Shown piece after piece: positions 17,215-25,357 of a stretch of DNA of 35,972 bases. This stretch comes from Myxococcales bacterium. Lineage in GTDB: Bacteria > Myxococcota_A > UBA9042 > GCA-2863065. The translations under genes and the position numbers were made by a program. The stretch lies in assembly GCA_018780435.1 (NCBI GenBank), contig JADMJS010000718.1, positions 1 to 35,972 of the forward strand. Reading direction: 5' to 3'. How positions within the stretch are numbered: position 1 is the stretch's first letter; each line of letters opens with the position of its first letter. Under the pieces are notes generated by a model. The model was not told where the DNA came from. It was given only the letters and a program-made list of their open reading frames with translations, and searched no databases.

Positions 17215-17235
17215 AGTCCAGCAGCCTGTTGGACT
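17215..17235. repeat. Second copy of the AGTCCAGCAG palindrome
   Basis: This is identical to the palindrome at 15789-15809 except for one C-to-T change in the right arm, which leaves a G:T pair in the stem. The two copies bracket the toxin-antitoxin pair and the 123-aa gene. It lies upstream of that minus-strand gene, so it cannot be its terminator. No other copy was noticed in the window. Confidence 0.6.
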
Positions 17236-17370
17236 GTTTCCATGAGACGACCCAGTGGCTCTCGTCGCTTCCGTCGATCGAGGAGCTGGAGGCCGAGAGC
17301 CGGCCCGCGACGGTGGGGCCGTCATGGACGTTGTGTGCGGCGGGTCAGGGTATCTCCGGCCTTCCGAATC

Positions 17371-17920
17371 TCGACTACGGCGCCACCATCACCTGCGCGA
17401 CGAGCGGCAAATCCCCCGCGCTCGCGCCCACTTCCACGCGGTAACTGGTCGCCTGCACCGTCATCGCGCTGCCGTCCCAGATCGCGAGAGACGCAACCGG
17501 CACCTCGATGGTCACGCTCTTCTTCTCGCCGGCGGCGAGCTCCACCTGCGCGAAGCCGCGCAGGTCTCTCGGCGCGCGCAGGGTCAGTGAATCGGGGGCG
17601 CCGATGTAGAGCTGCACCGTGGCGCGGCCTGCCCGCGCGCCGGTGTTCTGCACGTCGCAGGTGGCGCGCAGGGTGCCGGCGGCGGCGACGGTGTCTTCGT
17701 CGATGCGCAGGTTCGTGTACTCGTAGCGCGTGTAGGACAGGCCGTGGCCGAAGGGGAAGAGCGGGCTCTTCTTCTCGTGATCGAGGTGGCGGTAGCCGTG
17801 GAGGTAGCCGTAGTCGACCTTCAGCGACACGTTGTCGAAGGGCGGTAGGTCGGCTTCGCTCGCCGGGAAGCTCACGGGCAGGTGGCCCGAGGGGTTCACG
17901 TCGCCGAAGAGCACGCGGGC
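17371..17920 (-). pseudogene. Displaced 3' end of the GH3 glycosidase gene (550-bp direct repeat)
   Basis: This matches 21385-21934 base for base in length, with no indels. About 250 bases (17535-17786) appear identical, while mismatches cluster toward both ends, notably in 17371-17534. It encodes the last 180 or so residues of the GH3 protein, from VLFGDVNPSGHLPVSFPASE through the fibronectin-III-like domain to the stop at 17375. The frame is still open, but the signal peptide and catalytic barrel are absent and the sequence beyond 17920 is unrelated. An internal ATG exists, but export is impossible, so I regard it as a gene relic. Only four bases beyond the stop codon are shared. Confidence 0.9.
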
Positions 17921-18098
17921 CGGAAGGAGTCAATCCGAATGAGACCACTTGGCGCAGAAACGAGCGAGCGTCCTGGATAGCCTCGACTCCTCGGTCGGGG
18001 TTGATGACGACACGGTCGGAGTTCGAATGGGCTGATGGCTTCCCCGCGTTGTTGGTGCTATCGTGGCACCTGTACTTATGAAGGGAGAAGACGAGATC

Positions 18099-20765
18099 AT
18101 GTTCGATGTGTATAGGGCCCTACTTGAATCTGCGACAAAGTTCCCGAAATGGCAGCAGGACGCTTTGCGTCGACTGGTCGACCACGCGATCACTTCGATA
18201 GATGTTGCTGACCTCGTATTGCTCGCCAAGGCGGAGGCAGGTCTGCCAGCGGCTGGCGCGCCGGCATGCGAGCCGCTGACCGCGAAGCACGTGCCTGGCA
18301 CCTCCGCGGGCACGGCTCCAGCTTCGCTCCGGGCGCTTCATTCGGTGGCGAGCGTGAACGCGCTAGCCCCAAATCAGCGGCTCGAGTTTGCGGCCAAGGG
18401 CCTGACAGTGATCTACGGGGAGAATGGGTCGGGAAAGTCTGGCTATAGCCGAATTCTCCGAAAGGCTTGTCGGGCTCGGCGGGCTCCGGACATTTTTTCG
18501 GACGTGACGAAGGGACCGGGGACCGGCAGTTGTGTCGCACAGTTCGACATTGAGGACCGCAGCGGCACGCGCACGGTTCCATGGGCCCAAGGAAAACCAT
18601 CTCCCGTGGAGATGGCGCAGTTTGCGGTGTTCGACCGTGAATGCGAACAAGGTTTCATTGATGACTACGCCGAGACGCTCTACCTTCCGCCTGGGCTCGA
18701 CCTCTACCAAGATCTCGCGACAGCCGTGAGCGCCGTGCAAACAGCTCTGGGGAACGAGGCAAGCAAGGCTCAGCCGACGGACGTTGGGGCCGACCTTCGC
18801 AAGTTCGTGGTAGCCGGCGGCGTTCTCGGCGGCGTTCTTGATGCCTTGAAGGCCAATCAGCCAGACACGCACTACGTCGAGACGGCAACCAAGCTCGCGG
18901 CGCTATCGTGGTCGCCTGCGGACGATGAAGCTCTCGACGCGGACAAGAAGAACGTGGTCGGAGCCAAGGACCCTGCGGCACGGGCGAGGGGGCTTCGGAC
19001 CGCTGCGACGAGTCTGGCAGTATTCCGCAAGAATGCCGAGTTGCTCATGACGAAACTCGCGGACAGCGAGGTCGTCGCGTTCGAAAGGTTGGTGAAGACA
19101 GCGGCGGCGACACGGATTGCGGCCGACCTCGCCGCGAAGGACACGGACTTCACGTCGGAACCCGCAGATGCGGTTGGAGGCAGCGTTTGGCAGGAACTAT
19201 ATAAGGCAGCAGAAGCGTTCGCCCTCGGCAACCGACCAGATCTCGACACGTTTGTCGGGGAGAACGGCACGCGCTGCCCGTTGTGCTTGCAGGCGCTCGA
19301 TGTCGCTGCACGGGCCCGAATGGCCAAGTTCCGCGCCTTCATGAAGGACAACACGAAGGCTCGTGCGGAAGTAGCGGCGGGCGCAGTGACTACGGCGGTG
19401 AGCGAGGTAGGCTTGGTGTCGGTTCCAGCGTTGGACGCGGCAGTCGGTGATCGAATTGGCGAGTTGGTCGCGCGCACCGATCTCACGACAGAGTTGGAGG
19501 GCTGGGTCAAGGCGCTCGGCGGGCGGAAGGACGGCGTGCTGCGGCTCCTTACCGGCGACACATCTGTGTCTCTGGTCGACGTGCCTTCGGACCTGGCGTC
19601 GACGTGTACATTGATCGAGAGCCAGCTTGAGGCGCTCGCTGCGGAGGCCGAGACACTCGCGGAACCGGTTGCTCTCAAGACATTAACGGACCGCGTGGCG
19701 CTGCAGGAGGATCGGCAGGTGACGGTGCTGAACCGAGGTCGCCTGGGCGACATCTTGAAGAAGGGGCGCGAAGCCGCTGCCCTGCAGCGGGTAGCCGATT
19801 CCATGCGAACGCTGACGATTTCCAATGAAGGTAAGGCCGTCGCAAAGCAAGTGGTATCTGGGGAGCTTAAGAAGGCTTTCGAGAACGAACTGAAAGAGCT
19901 GAAAGCCAGCGGTAGGATTGCGGCAAGCATCGGTGAGCGGGCGGTGAGCGGCAAGACGGTCTTCGGAATCACGCCGCAGGGAAGGATCAAGTCGAGTGCC
20001 GTTCTGAGCGAGGGCGAGCAGCGGGTGGTGGCGATGGCCTACTTTTTCGCTGAGGCACAAGTGTCGCCAGCGCCGATAGGCCTCATTGTGGATGACCCGG
20101 TGTCTTCGCTGGACCACAACTGGGCACAGCGGATCGCTCGGCGGCTGGCCGAACTGGCAACCACCAGGCAGGTCATCATTTTCACGCACAACATTGGGTT
20201 TGTGCTCGAGTTGGAAAAAGCTGCGACCAGGGCTGATTCTCCGCTGGCGAAGGCGTTCATTCGAAAGCGTGGCGGCGACAGTGGCGTTGTCGATGCGGAG
20301 GCCGAACCGTGGGAGAAGCTTTCACTGAACGTTAGGGTCCCCAGGTTCAAGGAGGCAATCAAGCAGCTCCGGGCGACGTTCCAAGCGGATCCGACTGGAC
20401 GCACCTATCGCGACGGAGCCCGTAATCTTTGCGACTGGCTTCGCTCCGCATGGGAACGCGCGGTGGAGGAGCACGTGTTCAATACGGCCATTGAGCGGTT
20501 TGGCTACGTGGTGTCGACGGGCAAGATGAGACGGATGGTCTGCACCGACGACACGTACGTTATGGTCGAGCGGTCCATGACGCGCCTCTCGGAGCTGGTG
20601 AAGGCTCACGACAAGGCGCCAGGTGCTTTCGACGAGTGCCCGGATCCAACGGAGCTTGAGAAGTTCGTGAAGGACATCGAGCTGTTCGTCGCGTATCAAA
20701 AGAAGGAGGGAAGTGATGCGGAGGCTCGTCGTAAAGTCCTAGAGTCGCCGCCCACGCCCCCGTAG
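18099..20765 (+). CDS. Large RloC-like ATPase with zinc-hook motif (AAA_13/COG4694 type)
   Basis: I chose ATG 18099 (MFDVYRALLESATKFPKWQQ), with GGAG about eleven bases upstream; ATG 18078 is an alternative. The 888-residue protein has an N-terminal helical domain, then Walker A GENGSGKS (about 107-114). Long helical arms surround a CPLC zinc-hook motif at C393/C396. The signature LSEGEQR is near 636-642, Walker B LIVDDPVSSLD near 662-672 (D665, D666) and the H-loop FTHN at H697. This Rad50-like layout in a single protein is that of RloC and relatives, anticodon nucleases or other effectors carried by type I restriction loci. The C-terminus has LRSAWERAVEEHVFN (R782, E786), an R-x3-E pattern as in PrrC/RloC, but no His about 32 residues later. 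Nuclease activity is therefore unproven. It lies between two GH3 3'-end repeats. Confidence 0.87.
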   Translation: MFDVYRALLESATKFPKWQQDALRRLVDHAITSIDVADLVLLAKAEAGLPAAGAPACEPLTAKHVPGTSAGTAPASLRALHSVASVNALAPNQRLEFAAKGLTVIYGENGSGKSGYSRILRKACRARRAPDIFSDVTKGPGTGSCVAQFDIEDRSGTRTVPWAQGKPSPVEMAQFAVFDRECEQGFIDDYAETLYLPPGLDLYQDLATAVSAVQTALGNEASKAQPTDVGADLRKFVVAGGVLGGVLDALKANQPDTHYVETATKLAALSWSPADDEALDADKKNVVGAKDPAARARGLRTAATSLAVFRKNAELLMTKLADSEVVAFERLVKTAAATRIAADLAAKDTDFTSEPADAVGGSVWQELYKAAEAFALGNRPDLDTFVGENGTRCPLCLQALDVAARARMAKFRAFMKDNTKARAEVAAGAVTTAVSEVGLVSVPALDAAVGDRIGELVARTDLTTELEGWVKALGGRKDGVLRLLTGDTSVSLVDVPSDLASTCTLIESQLEALAAEAETLAEPVALKTLTDRVALQEDRQVTVLNRGRLGDILKKGREAAALQRVADSMRTLTISNEGKAVAKQVVSGELKKAFENELKELKASGRIAASIGERAVSGKTVFGITPQGRIKSSAVLSEGEQRVVAMAYFFAEAQVSPAPIGLIVDDPVSSLDHNWAQRIARRLAELATTRQVIIFTHNIGFVLELEKAATRADSPLAKAFIRKRGGDSGVVDAEAEPWEKLSLNVRVPRFKEAIKQLRATFQADPTGRTYRDGARNLCDWLRSAWERAVEEHVFNTAIERFGYVVSTGKMRRMVCTDDTYVMVERSMTRLSELVKAHDKAPGAFDECPDPTELEKFVKDIELFVAYQKKEGSDAEARRKVLESPPTPP

Positions 20766-20840
20766 TGATGCCGGTTCTCCACAGTCGGTTTGCCGGTGAG
20801 GTGAGGTCGACTGCAACATCACGTCCTCGCTGGTAGCGAT

Positions 20841-20920
20841 GATGTGATGAATGTAATTTCAATTTAATTCACAAACAATCTTATTGTATAACCGAGTATC
20901 GAACAGTTATCACTGAATGA
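20841..20920. other. AT-rich patch (about 29 percent GC)
   Basis: By hand count 23 of 80 bases are G or C, against roughly two thirds or more in the surroundings. It includes ATTTCAATTTAATTCAC and CTTATTGTATAACC. A short inverted pair ATAAC/GTTAT lies at about 20887-20909 with 13 bases between. It could be a recombination or insertion site, a promoter, or a nucleoid-protein site. It starts about 75 bases after the ATPase stop codon. Confidence 0.6.
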
Positions 20921-21239
20921 GCGACAGCGCCCGGAGGCTCTTTCCGGTCCAAGTCGCAGGGGCGGACAGGATCTTGGATTGAATTTGCCAGCCAGACCGT
21001 GGCAGACCCGGGGGCACCAAGGCCCGGCGTATCGGCCGTCGTGTCGAAAATGCGCATTCGTCCGGCTCGACCCTTTCCCCATCGGGACTCGGGCTCGGGA
21101 CGATGCTCGCGGACGACAGTGGAGCGCTGCTCGGGCAGCAGCAGGCGTTCGGCGCCGCTGGTCGACTCATCCGAGTGATCCTGAGAGGCCAGCTGTCCGA
21201 ACGCAGGAGATGGCGGGTGAGTCTCGGGGCGAAGTGGCT

Positions 21240-21313
21240 TCTGAACCGCGAGAAGCTCGAGAGCTGCACTGCGGTGACCACCTCGAGGTCCTCGAGCGCA
21301 CCGCACATCGGGG
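21240..21313 (-). repeat. GH3 downstream flank repeated at 14102-14175
   Basis: This 74-base sequence, starting CTGAACCGCGAGAAG, lies about 75 bases beyond the GH3 stop codon and is copied next to the oldest GH3 fragment at 14180. It is absent next to the 17371-17920 copy, which ends four bases after the stop. That difference shows that the two partial copies had different ends. Confidence 0.7.
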
Positions 21314-21388
21314 AGCGTGTGGCCCGTGCGTTACGGCAGCAGGATCTCAATGTCGGGCTCAGCCAACTGCCCCCCGCCCCCGTGTCGA

Positions 21389-23632
21389 CTACGGCGCCAC
21401 CGTCACCTGCGCCACGAGCGGCAAATCCCCTGCGCTCGCGCCCACTTCCACGCGGTAGCGGGTCGCCTCCACCGTCATCGCGCTGCCGTCCCAGATCGCG
21501 AGAGACGCGACCGGTACCTCGATGGTCACAGTCTGCATTTCGCCGGCCGCGAGCTCCACCTGCGCGAAGCCGCGCAGGTCTCTCGGCGCGCGCAGGGTCA
21601 GTGAATCGGGGGCGCCGATGTAGAGCTGCACCGTGGCGCGGCCTGCCCGCGCGCCGGTGTTCTGCACGTCGCAGGTGGCGCGCAGGGTGCCGGCGGCGGC
21701 GACGGTGTCTTCGTCGATGCGCAGGTTCGTGTACTCGTAGCGCGTGTAGGACAGGCCGTGGCCGAAGGGGAAGAGCGGGCTCTTCTTCTCGTGATCGAGG
21801 CGGCGGTAGCCGTGGAGGTAGGCGTAGTCGACCTTCAGCGACACGTTGTCGAAGGGCGGCAGGTCGGCTTCGCTCGCCGGAAAGCTCACGGGCAGGTGGC
21901 CCGACGGGTTCACGTCGCCGAAGAGCACGCGGGCGAACGCGTCGCCGCCCTCTTGGCCGGGGTAGAAGGTGTGAAGGATGGCGGCCACGTCGGGGATGAG
22001 GTCGCCGATCGTGAACGGGCCGGAGCCTTGGAGGACGACGATGGTCTTCTTCGCGAGGGGCGTGATCGCGCCGATCCACTCGCGCTGGCCGGCGGGCAAG
22101 TCGAGCGAGGCGCGGTCACCGAAGGCGATCTGCGCCTCGCCCTCGTGCTCGGAGGTCAGGCCCACGACGACGATCGCCACGTCGGCGTCGCGCACGAGCT
22201 GCTCCTCGGTGGCGTCCTTGGGGGGCGCGGGCAGGTGCGTGATGCCAACCGGGCCCTTACCGATGTAGGACTGAAGGCCTTCGAGCACGTTGGTCACGTC
22301 GGTGGGCTCGACGGCGCTCGAGCCGACGTCACCGATGTTGTCGATGTTGGCGAGCGGGCCGGTGACGACGACGTTGCCGAGGCCCGCGCGCGACAGCGGG
22401 AGCGCGTCGCCCTTGTTCGTCAGGAGGACGATGCCGCGTTCGGCGACTTCGCGGGCGAGCGCGCGGTGCTCGTGGGTCTCCTTCTTCGCGAGGTCCTTCA
22501 CGGGCGGATCGGTGTCGAGCTTCCAGCAGTAACGCGCGCGCAGCATGCGGCTCACGGCCTCGTCGATGACCGTCGTGTCCACCTGACCCGCGTCAACCGC
22601 GGCGCGCAGCGCGTCGCCGTAGATCTGCGCGATGGGCATCTCCAGATCCAGCCCGGCGCGCGCGGCGCGTACCGTGTCGTGGGTGCCGAAGAGCCAGTCG
22701 GACATGACGTAGCCGTAGAAGCCCCACTCACCGCGCAGGACGCCGGCGATGAGAGGCTCGTTCTCGGACATGAAGGCGCCGTTGACCGAGTTGTACGCGG
22801 TCATCACGGCGGCCACGTGGCCCTCCTTCACGACGCGCTCGAAGTGCGGCAGGTAGACCTCGCGAAGCGTGCGCTCATCGAGGGTGACGTCCACCTCGAG
22901 ACGCGTGTTCTCGATGCTGTTGGCGGCGAAGTGCTTGGCGGTGGCCATGACCTGCCGCTGCGCGCCCTCCACGAAAGCGAGCGCCATCGCGCCCATGTGG
23001 TGCGTGTCCTCGCCGTAGGTCTCCTGCGCGCGGCCCCAGCGCGGGTGCTGCAGGATGTTCATGGTGGGCGCCAGGATCACGCTCGCGCCGGTCGCGCGCG
23101 TCTCCACGCCGATCGCCTCGCCGACGCGCCGCTCGAGCTCGGGATCGAAGGTCGCGCCGCGCATCATGGCCACAGGGAACGCGGTCGCCACCCCGGCCGC
23201 TTTGCTGACGCCGCGCGGCCCGTCGATGGTCTTGAGCTCGGGGATGCCGAGGCGCTCGTTGCCGGGTACGGGCCACGTGCCGTCGGCGTCGAGGAAGGTG
23301 CCGGCCATCAGCGCGATCTTCTCGTCGAGGGTCAGCTGCGAAAGTAGCGCCGTGGTTTTCGCCTCCACCGACTCGGCGAGCGCGGCGTCGCCCCGGCACC
23401 ACGCGATCTGCTCGGGAGTCGGCGCGGTGAGGGTCACGTCCTGCAGGAGACCAACATCGATCGGCGCGGCGTCGGGCAGGACGCTGTCCATTGGCGCCGA
23501 ATCAGGCTGGCCGGCATCCGTCGACACGACTGTCGACGTGCCGCACGACGCGAACGCGGCCGTGAGGACGACGCCGAGAAACGAGGCGCACCGATCGGCT
23601 CGCGCGCGGGGAGTGCTGCCTACGGTGGTCAT
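21389..23632 (-). CDS. Secreted GH3-family glycoside hydrolase lipoprotein (beta-glucosidase-like)
   Basis: The 747-residue protein has a lipoprotein signal ending AAFASC (Cys30), an Asp/Pro-rich linker (STDAGQPDSAPMDS), a GH3 N-terminal barrel, the GH3 C-terminal sandwich and a fibronectin-III-like end domain. Barrel landmarks include LTLDEKIALMAG, TIDGPRGVS, NILQHPRWGRAQETYGED, KHFAANSIENTR (K233, H234) and the nucleophile D312 in GYVMSDWLFG. The C-terminal sandwich has AERGIVLLTNKGDALPL, IVVVGLTSEHEGE and FYPGQEGGDAFARVLFGDVN, followed by FPFGHGLSYTRYEY. All parts of a full-length enzyme are present, so it should cleave beta-linked glucosides or xylosides outside the cytoplasm. Its last 550 bases are repeated at 17371-17920, and a smaller part at 14180-14357. 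Compared with those copies its end domain carries GEMQTVT in place of GEKKSVT. Confidence 0.93.
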   Translation of the reverse strand: MTTVGSTPRARADRCASFLGVVLTAAFASCGTSTVVSTDAGQPDSAPMDSVLPDAAPIDVGLLQDVTLTAPTPEQIAWCRGDAALAESVEAKTTALLSQLTLDEKIALMAGTFLDADGTWPVPGNERLGIPELKTIDGPRGVSKAAGVATAFPVAMMRGATFDPELERRVGEAIGVETRATGASVILAPTMNILQHPRWGRAQETYGEDTHHMGAMALAFVEGAQRQVMATAKHFAANSIENTRLEVDVTLDERTLREVYLPHFERVVKEGHVAAVMTAYNSVNGAFMSENEPLIAGVLRGEWGFYGYVMSDWLFGTHDTVRAARAGLDLEMPIAQIYGDALRAAVDAGQVDTTVIDEAVSRMLRARYCWKLDTDPPVKDLAKKETHEHRALAREVAERGIVLLTNKGDALPLSRAGLGNVVVTGPLANIDNIGDVGSSAVEPTDVTNVLEGLQSYIGKGPVGITHLPAPPKDATEEQLVRDADVAIVVVGLTSEHEGEAQIAFGDRASLDLPAGQREWIGAITPLAKKTIVVLQGSGPFTIGDLIPDVAAILHTFYPGQEGGDAFARVLFGDVNPSGHLPVSFPASEADLPPFDNVSLKVDYAYLHGYRRLDHEKKSPLFPFGHGLSYTRYEYTNLRIDEDTVAAAGTLRATCDVQNTGARAGRATVQLYIGAPDSLTLRAPRDLRGFAQVELAAGEMQTVTIEVPVASLAIWDGSAMTVEATRYRVEVGASAGDLPLVAQVTVAP

Positions 23633-23758
23633 CTCGTCTCGTTCCTTCAGCCGCGCAGACGAAGGACCTCACCGGCGACCAGAGGCGCAAGGCCCACTTG
23701 GGTATGGCTGGCAATGCCCAGCAATTTCTTGAGCCACCGTCCGGATTTGATCAGGACT

Positions 23759-24889
23759 TCAGGGCAACGGAATCCGCCACGCCTGGTTCTCCTCGGAAAG
23801 CGACTTGAAGGTCACGGTGTAGATCCAGCCGTCGTGCGCCATGACCTCGTGCGTGGTGCACGAGCCGGTAGGGACGGTCGTGATCTTCACGGCGTTGCCC
23901 GTCGCGGGGACCATCCAGAGCGCGCTCGCGTCGTTGACGTAGAGCGTGGATGTGTCGGCACGACCCCACCCGGGGGCCAGGACCGACCAGTATTGATCGT
24001 AGACGCGCTCCGACGTGGTGGAGCCGTGCGGAACGCGGTAGAGCCCGATGTCGCCGGCTGCGATGCTGTCCGGGAAGTAGTAGAGCGCCTCCGATGTCGC
24101 ACCGGCGATTCCGGCGGGGGCGGGAGAGAGCGCGAGGGGCTCGGCGGCGCCGTAGCTGGGCCCCGTGAAGCGCTGAATGGTGTAGTCGGCGGTCACCGGG
24201 TCGATCGGGAGCTGCGTGTAGAGGTAGTCCCCGCCCTTGACCCACGCGCGGGTGTAGCCGGCCGTGCTGTCGTTGATCAGTGTCTCGGGGGTGTCGCTCC
24301 CCACCGCGACTCGAACGACGTCGACGGTGCGGCTCTCGAAGCTGTCGAGCTTCGCGAGGAAGGTGTCCGTGCTGGGGTCCCAGTTGAACACGGAGGACCC
24401 ATTCGGGAGGCCGACGGTGATGTCCGACTTGTCCCCCGAGAACGACAGCCGATACCACTTTCCGGCTTCGCGCACGACGAGGCTGTCGTCGTCTTGCCAC
24501 ATCGCAATGCCGAGCGGGATCTCTTCGGACGACTGATAGATGGTTGAGACCGTGCCGCCGCCGAGCGGCGCCTTTACGATTCGATCGAAGAGGTTCACGA
24601 ACAGGTCCGTGCCGTCGGTCGCGAGCCCATAGGCGGGCCCCCGGCTGCCTTCCGGCGCCAAAACGGTGGTGAACGGGAAGACGATCTCGGCGCCGGACGG
24701 GGGCGCACAAGCGTCCGTCGAGGTGGAGCCGTCCGTGCCGTCGGCGCCATCAGCCGCGTCCGTCGCGCTGGCGCCATCCGTGCCGTCCGCGCCATCGGCG
24801 CTCCCGTCGCTCGAGCTGCTGCTCTCGCACGCCAGAGCCGCCGCGGCCGCCAGGAGAATGAGGGGACGTTTCATGGGTCGGAGAGTCAT
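23759..24889 (-). CDS. Propeller-type lipoprotein with Asp/Gly/Ala linker
   Basis: I chose ATG 24889 (MTLRPMKRPLILLAAAAALAC), with GGAG nine bases upstream. It carries a lipoprotein signal with the acylated Cys in AALAC. A low-complexity linker of serines and DGADGTDGA repeats follows. The rest (about 300 residues) is made of repeated strands of the form GPAYGLATDGTDLFVNLFDR, IPLGIAMWQDDDSLVVREAG, ALYYFPDSIAAGDIGLYRVP and AHDGWIYTVTFKSLSEENQAW. This resembles beta-propeller proteins common on the surface of myxobacteria. No catalytic motif was seen. A binding or sensing role at the cell surface is inferred. It is transcribed toward the GH3 gene, with a gap of 126 bases. Confidence 0.8.
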   Translation of the reverse strand: MTLRPMKRPLILLAAAAALACESSSSSDGSADGADGTDGASATDAADGADGTDGSTSTDACAPPSGAEIVFPFTTVLAPEGSRGPAYGLATDGTDLFVNLFDRIVKAPLGGGTVSTIYQSSEEIPLGIAMWQDDDSLVVREAGKWYRLSFSGDKSDITVGLPNGSSVFNWDPSTDTFLAKLDSFESRTVDVVRVAVGSDTPETLINDSTAGYTRAWVKGGDYLYTQLPIDPVTADYTIQRFTGPSYGAAEPLALSPAPAGIAGATSEALYYFPDSIAAGDIGLYRVPHGSTTSERVYDQYWSVLAPGWGRADTSTLYVNDASALWMVPATGNAVKITTVPTGSCTTHEVMAHDGWIYTVTFKSLSEENQAWRIPLP

Positions 24890-25011
24890 GTTCCGAAGCT
24901 CCTGTGGGCTGGCGCTCGATGGACGCGTTCTAGAATCGAAACAACAAGATGGCTGGTCAGTGCGGGAGCGTAGCGCAGGGCCCACCCCAGTTCAAATCCG
25001 AGTGTGCACCC

Positions 25012-25303
25012 TCAGGCGTCGTGCCCGCGCAAACTCGGGATGGCGGACAAGTGCACGTACATCGGAGTCGGTACGGGACGGTCTTCGAGTCGGCCGATCC
25101 TCGCCTCGATCGCGCGAAAGCCAAGCCGAAGGTAGCCGGGGCCTTCGCATCCACAAGGACGCCCGCACACCCGACGCTTGGAGCCATCTCATGAGCCAGC
25201 TCGAACACGGTGACCAAGAGCAAACTCCCGATACCTCGCCCTTGAGCCTCGGCGTCCACGGCCAGTCTCGGCAGTCGCAACACCGGAATCGGATAGTGCA
25301 CAC
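25012..25303 (-). pseudogene. Broken GNAT acetyltransferase remnant
   Basis: The minus strand reads YPIPVLRLPRLAVDAEAQGR, GIGSLLLVTVFELAHEMA and CAGVLVDAKAP in one frame. It then continues in another frame as GYLRLGFRAIEARIGRLEDR and PMYVHLSAIPSLRGHDA before a TGA at 25012-25014. The QGRGIG acetyl-CoA loop and the YxRLGF motif are those of GNAT proteins of the TacT-like group, which often act as toxins with RHH antitoxins. A frameshift near 25150 splits the two parts. The usual N-terminal 50-60 residues and any antitoxin gene are missing. It is not functional. Confidence 0.75.
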
Positions 25304-25357
25304 AGCGCCAACCCTACGCCAACTGCTCGCGTCGGCCTATGCCACCGCGCCCGGGCG

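Larger units (their letters stand above)
20766..21384. other. Long non-coding gap between ATPase and GH3 ends
   Basis: No credible gene was found. It contains the AT-rich patch at 20841-20920 and the repeated flank at 21240-21313. The remainder is high-GC sequence whose frames read as Arg/Pro/Ser noise. It includes the junction between the ATPase cargo and the GH3 downstream region, so the boundary of foreign DNA probably lies near the AT-rich patch. Confidence 0.5.

Noticed and set aside
15789..17235. Insertion sequence bounded by the two palindromes
   Set aside because: No transposase lies inside and no target-site duplication was seen, so I report only the repeat.
18872..19990. 372-codon minus-strand frame inside the RloC-like gene
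   Set aside because: Ser/Arg/Thr-rich antisense reading of a well-supported ATPase.
20910..22079. 389-codon minus-strand frame crossing the GH3 end
   Set aside because: It reads the GH3 coding sequence out of frame; the only possibly meaningful part is the repeated 74-base flank, reported separately.
21758..23347. 529-codon plus-strand frame opposite the GH3 gene
   Set aside because: Its composition is a typical high-GC antisense shadow, and the GH3 motifs on the other strand are decisive.
23741..23756. Near-match of CGTCCGGATTTGATCA to the reverse complement near 29442
   Set aside because: A 15 of 16 match is expected by chance several times in a window of this size.
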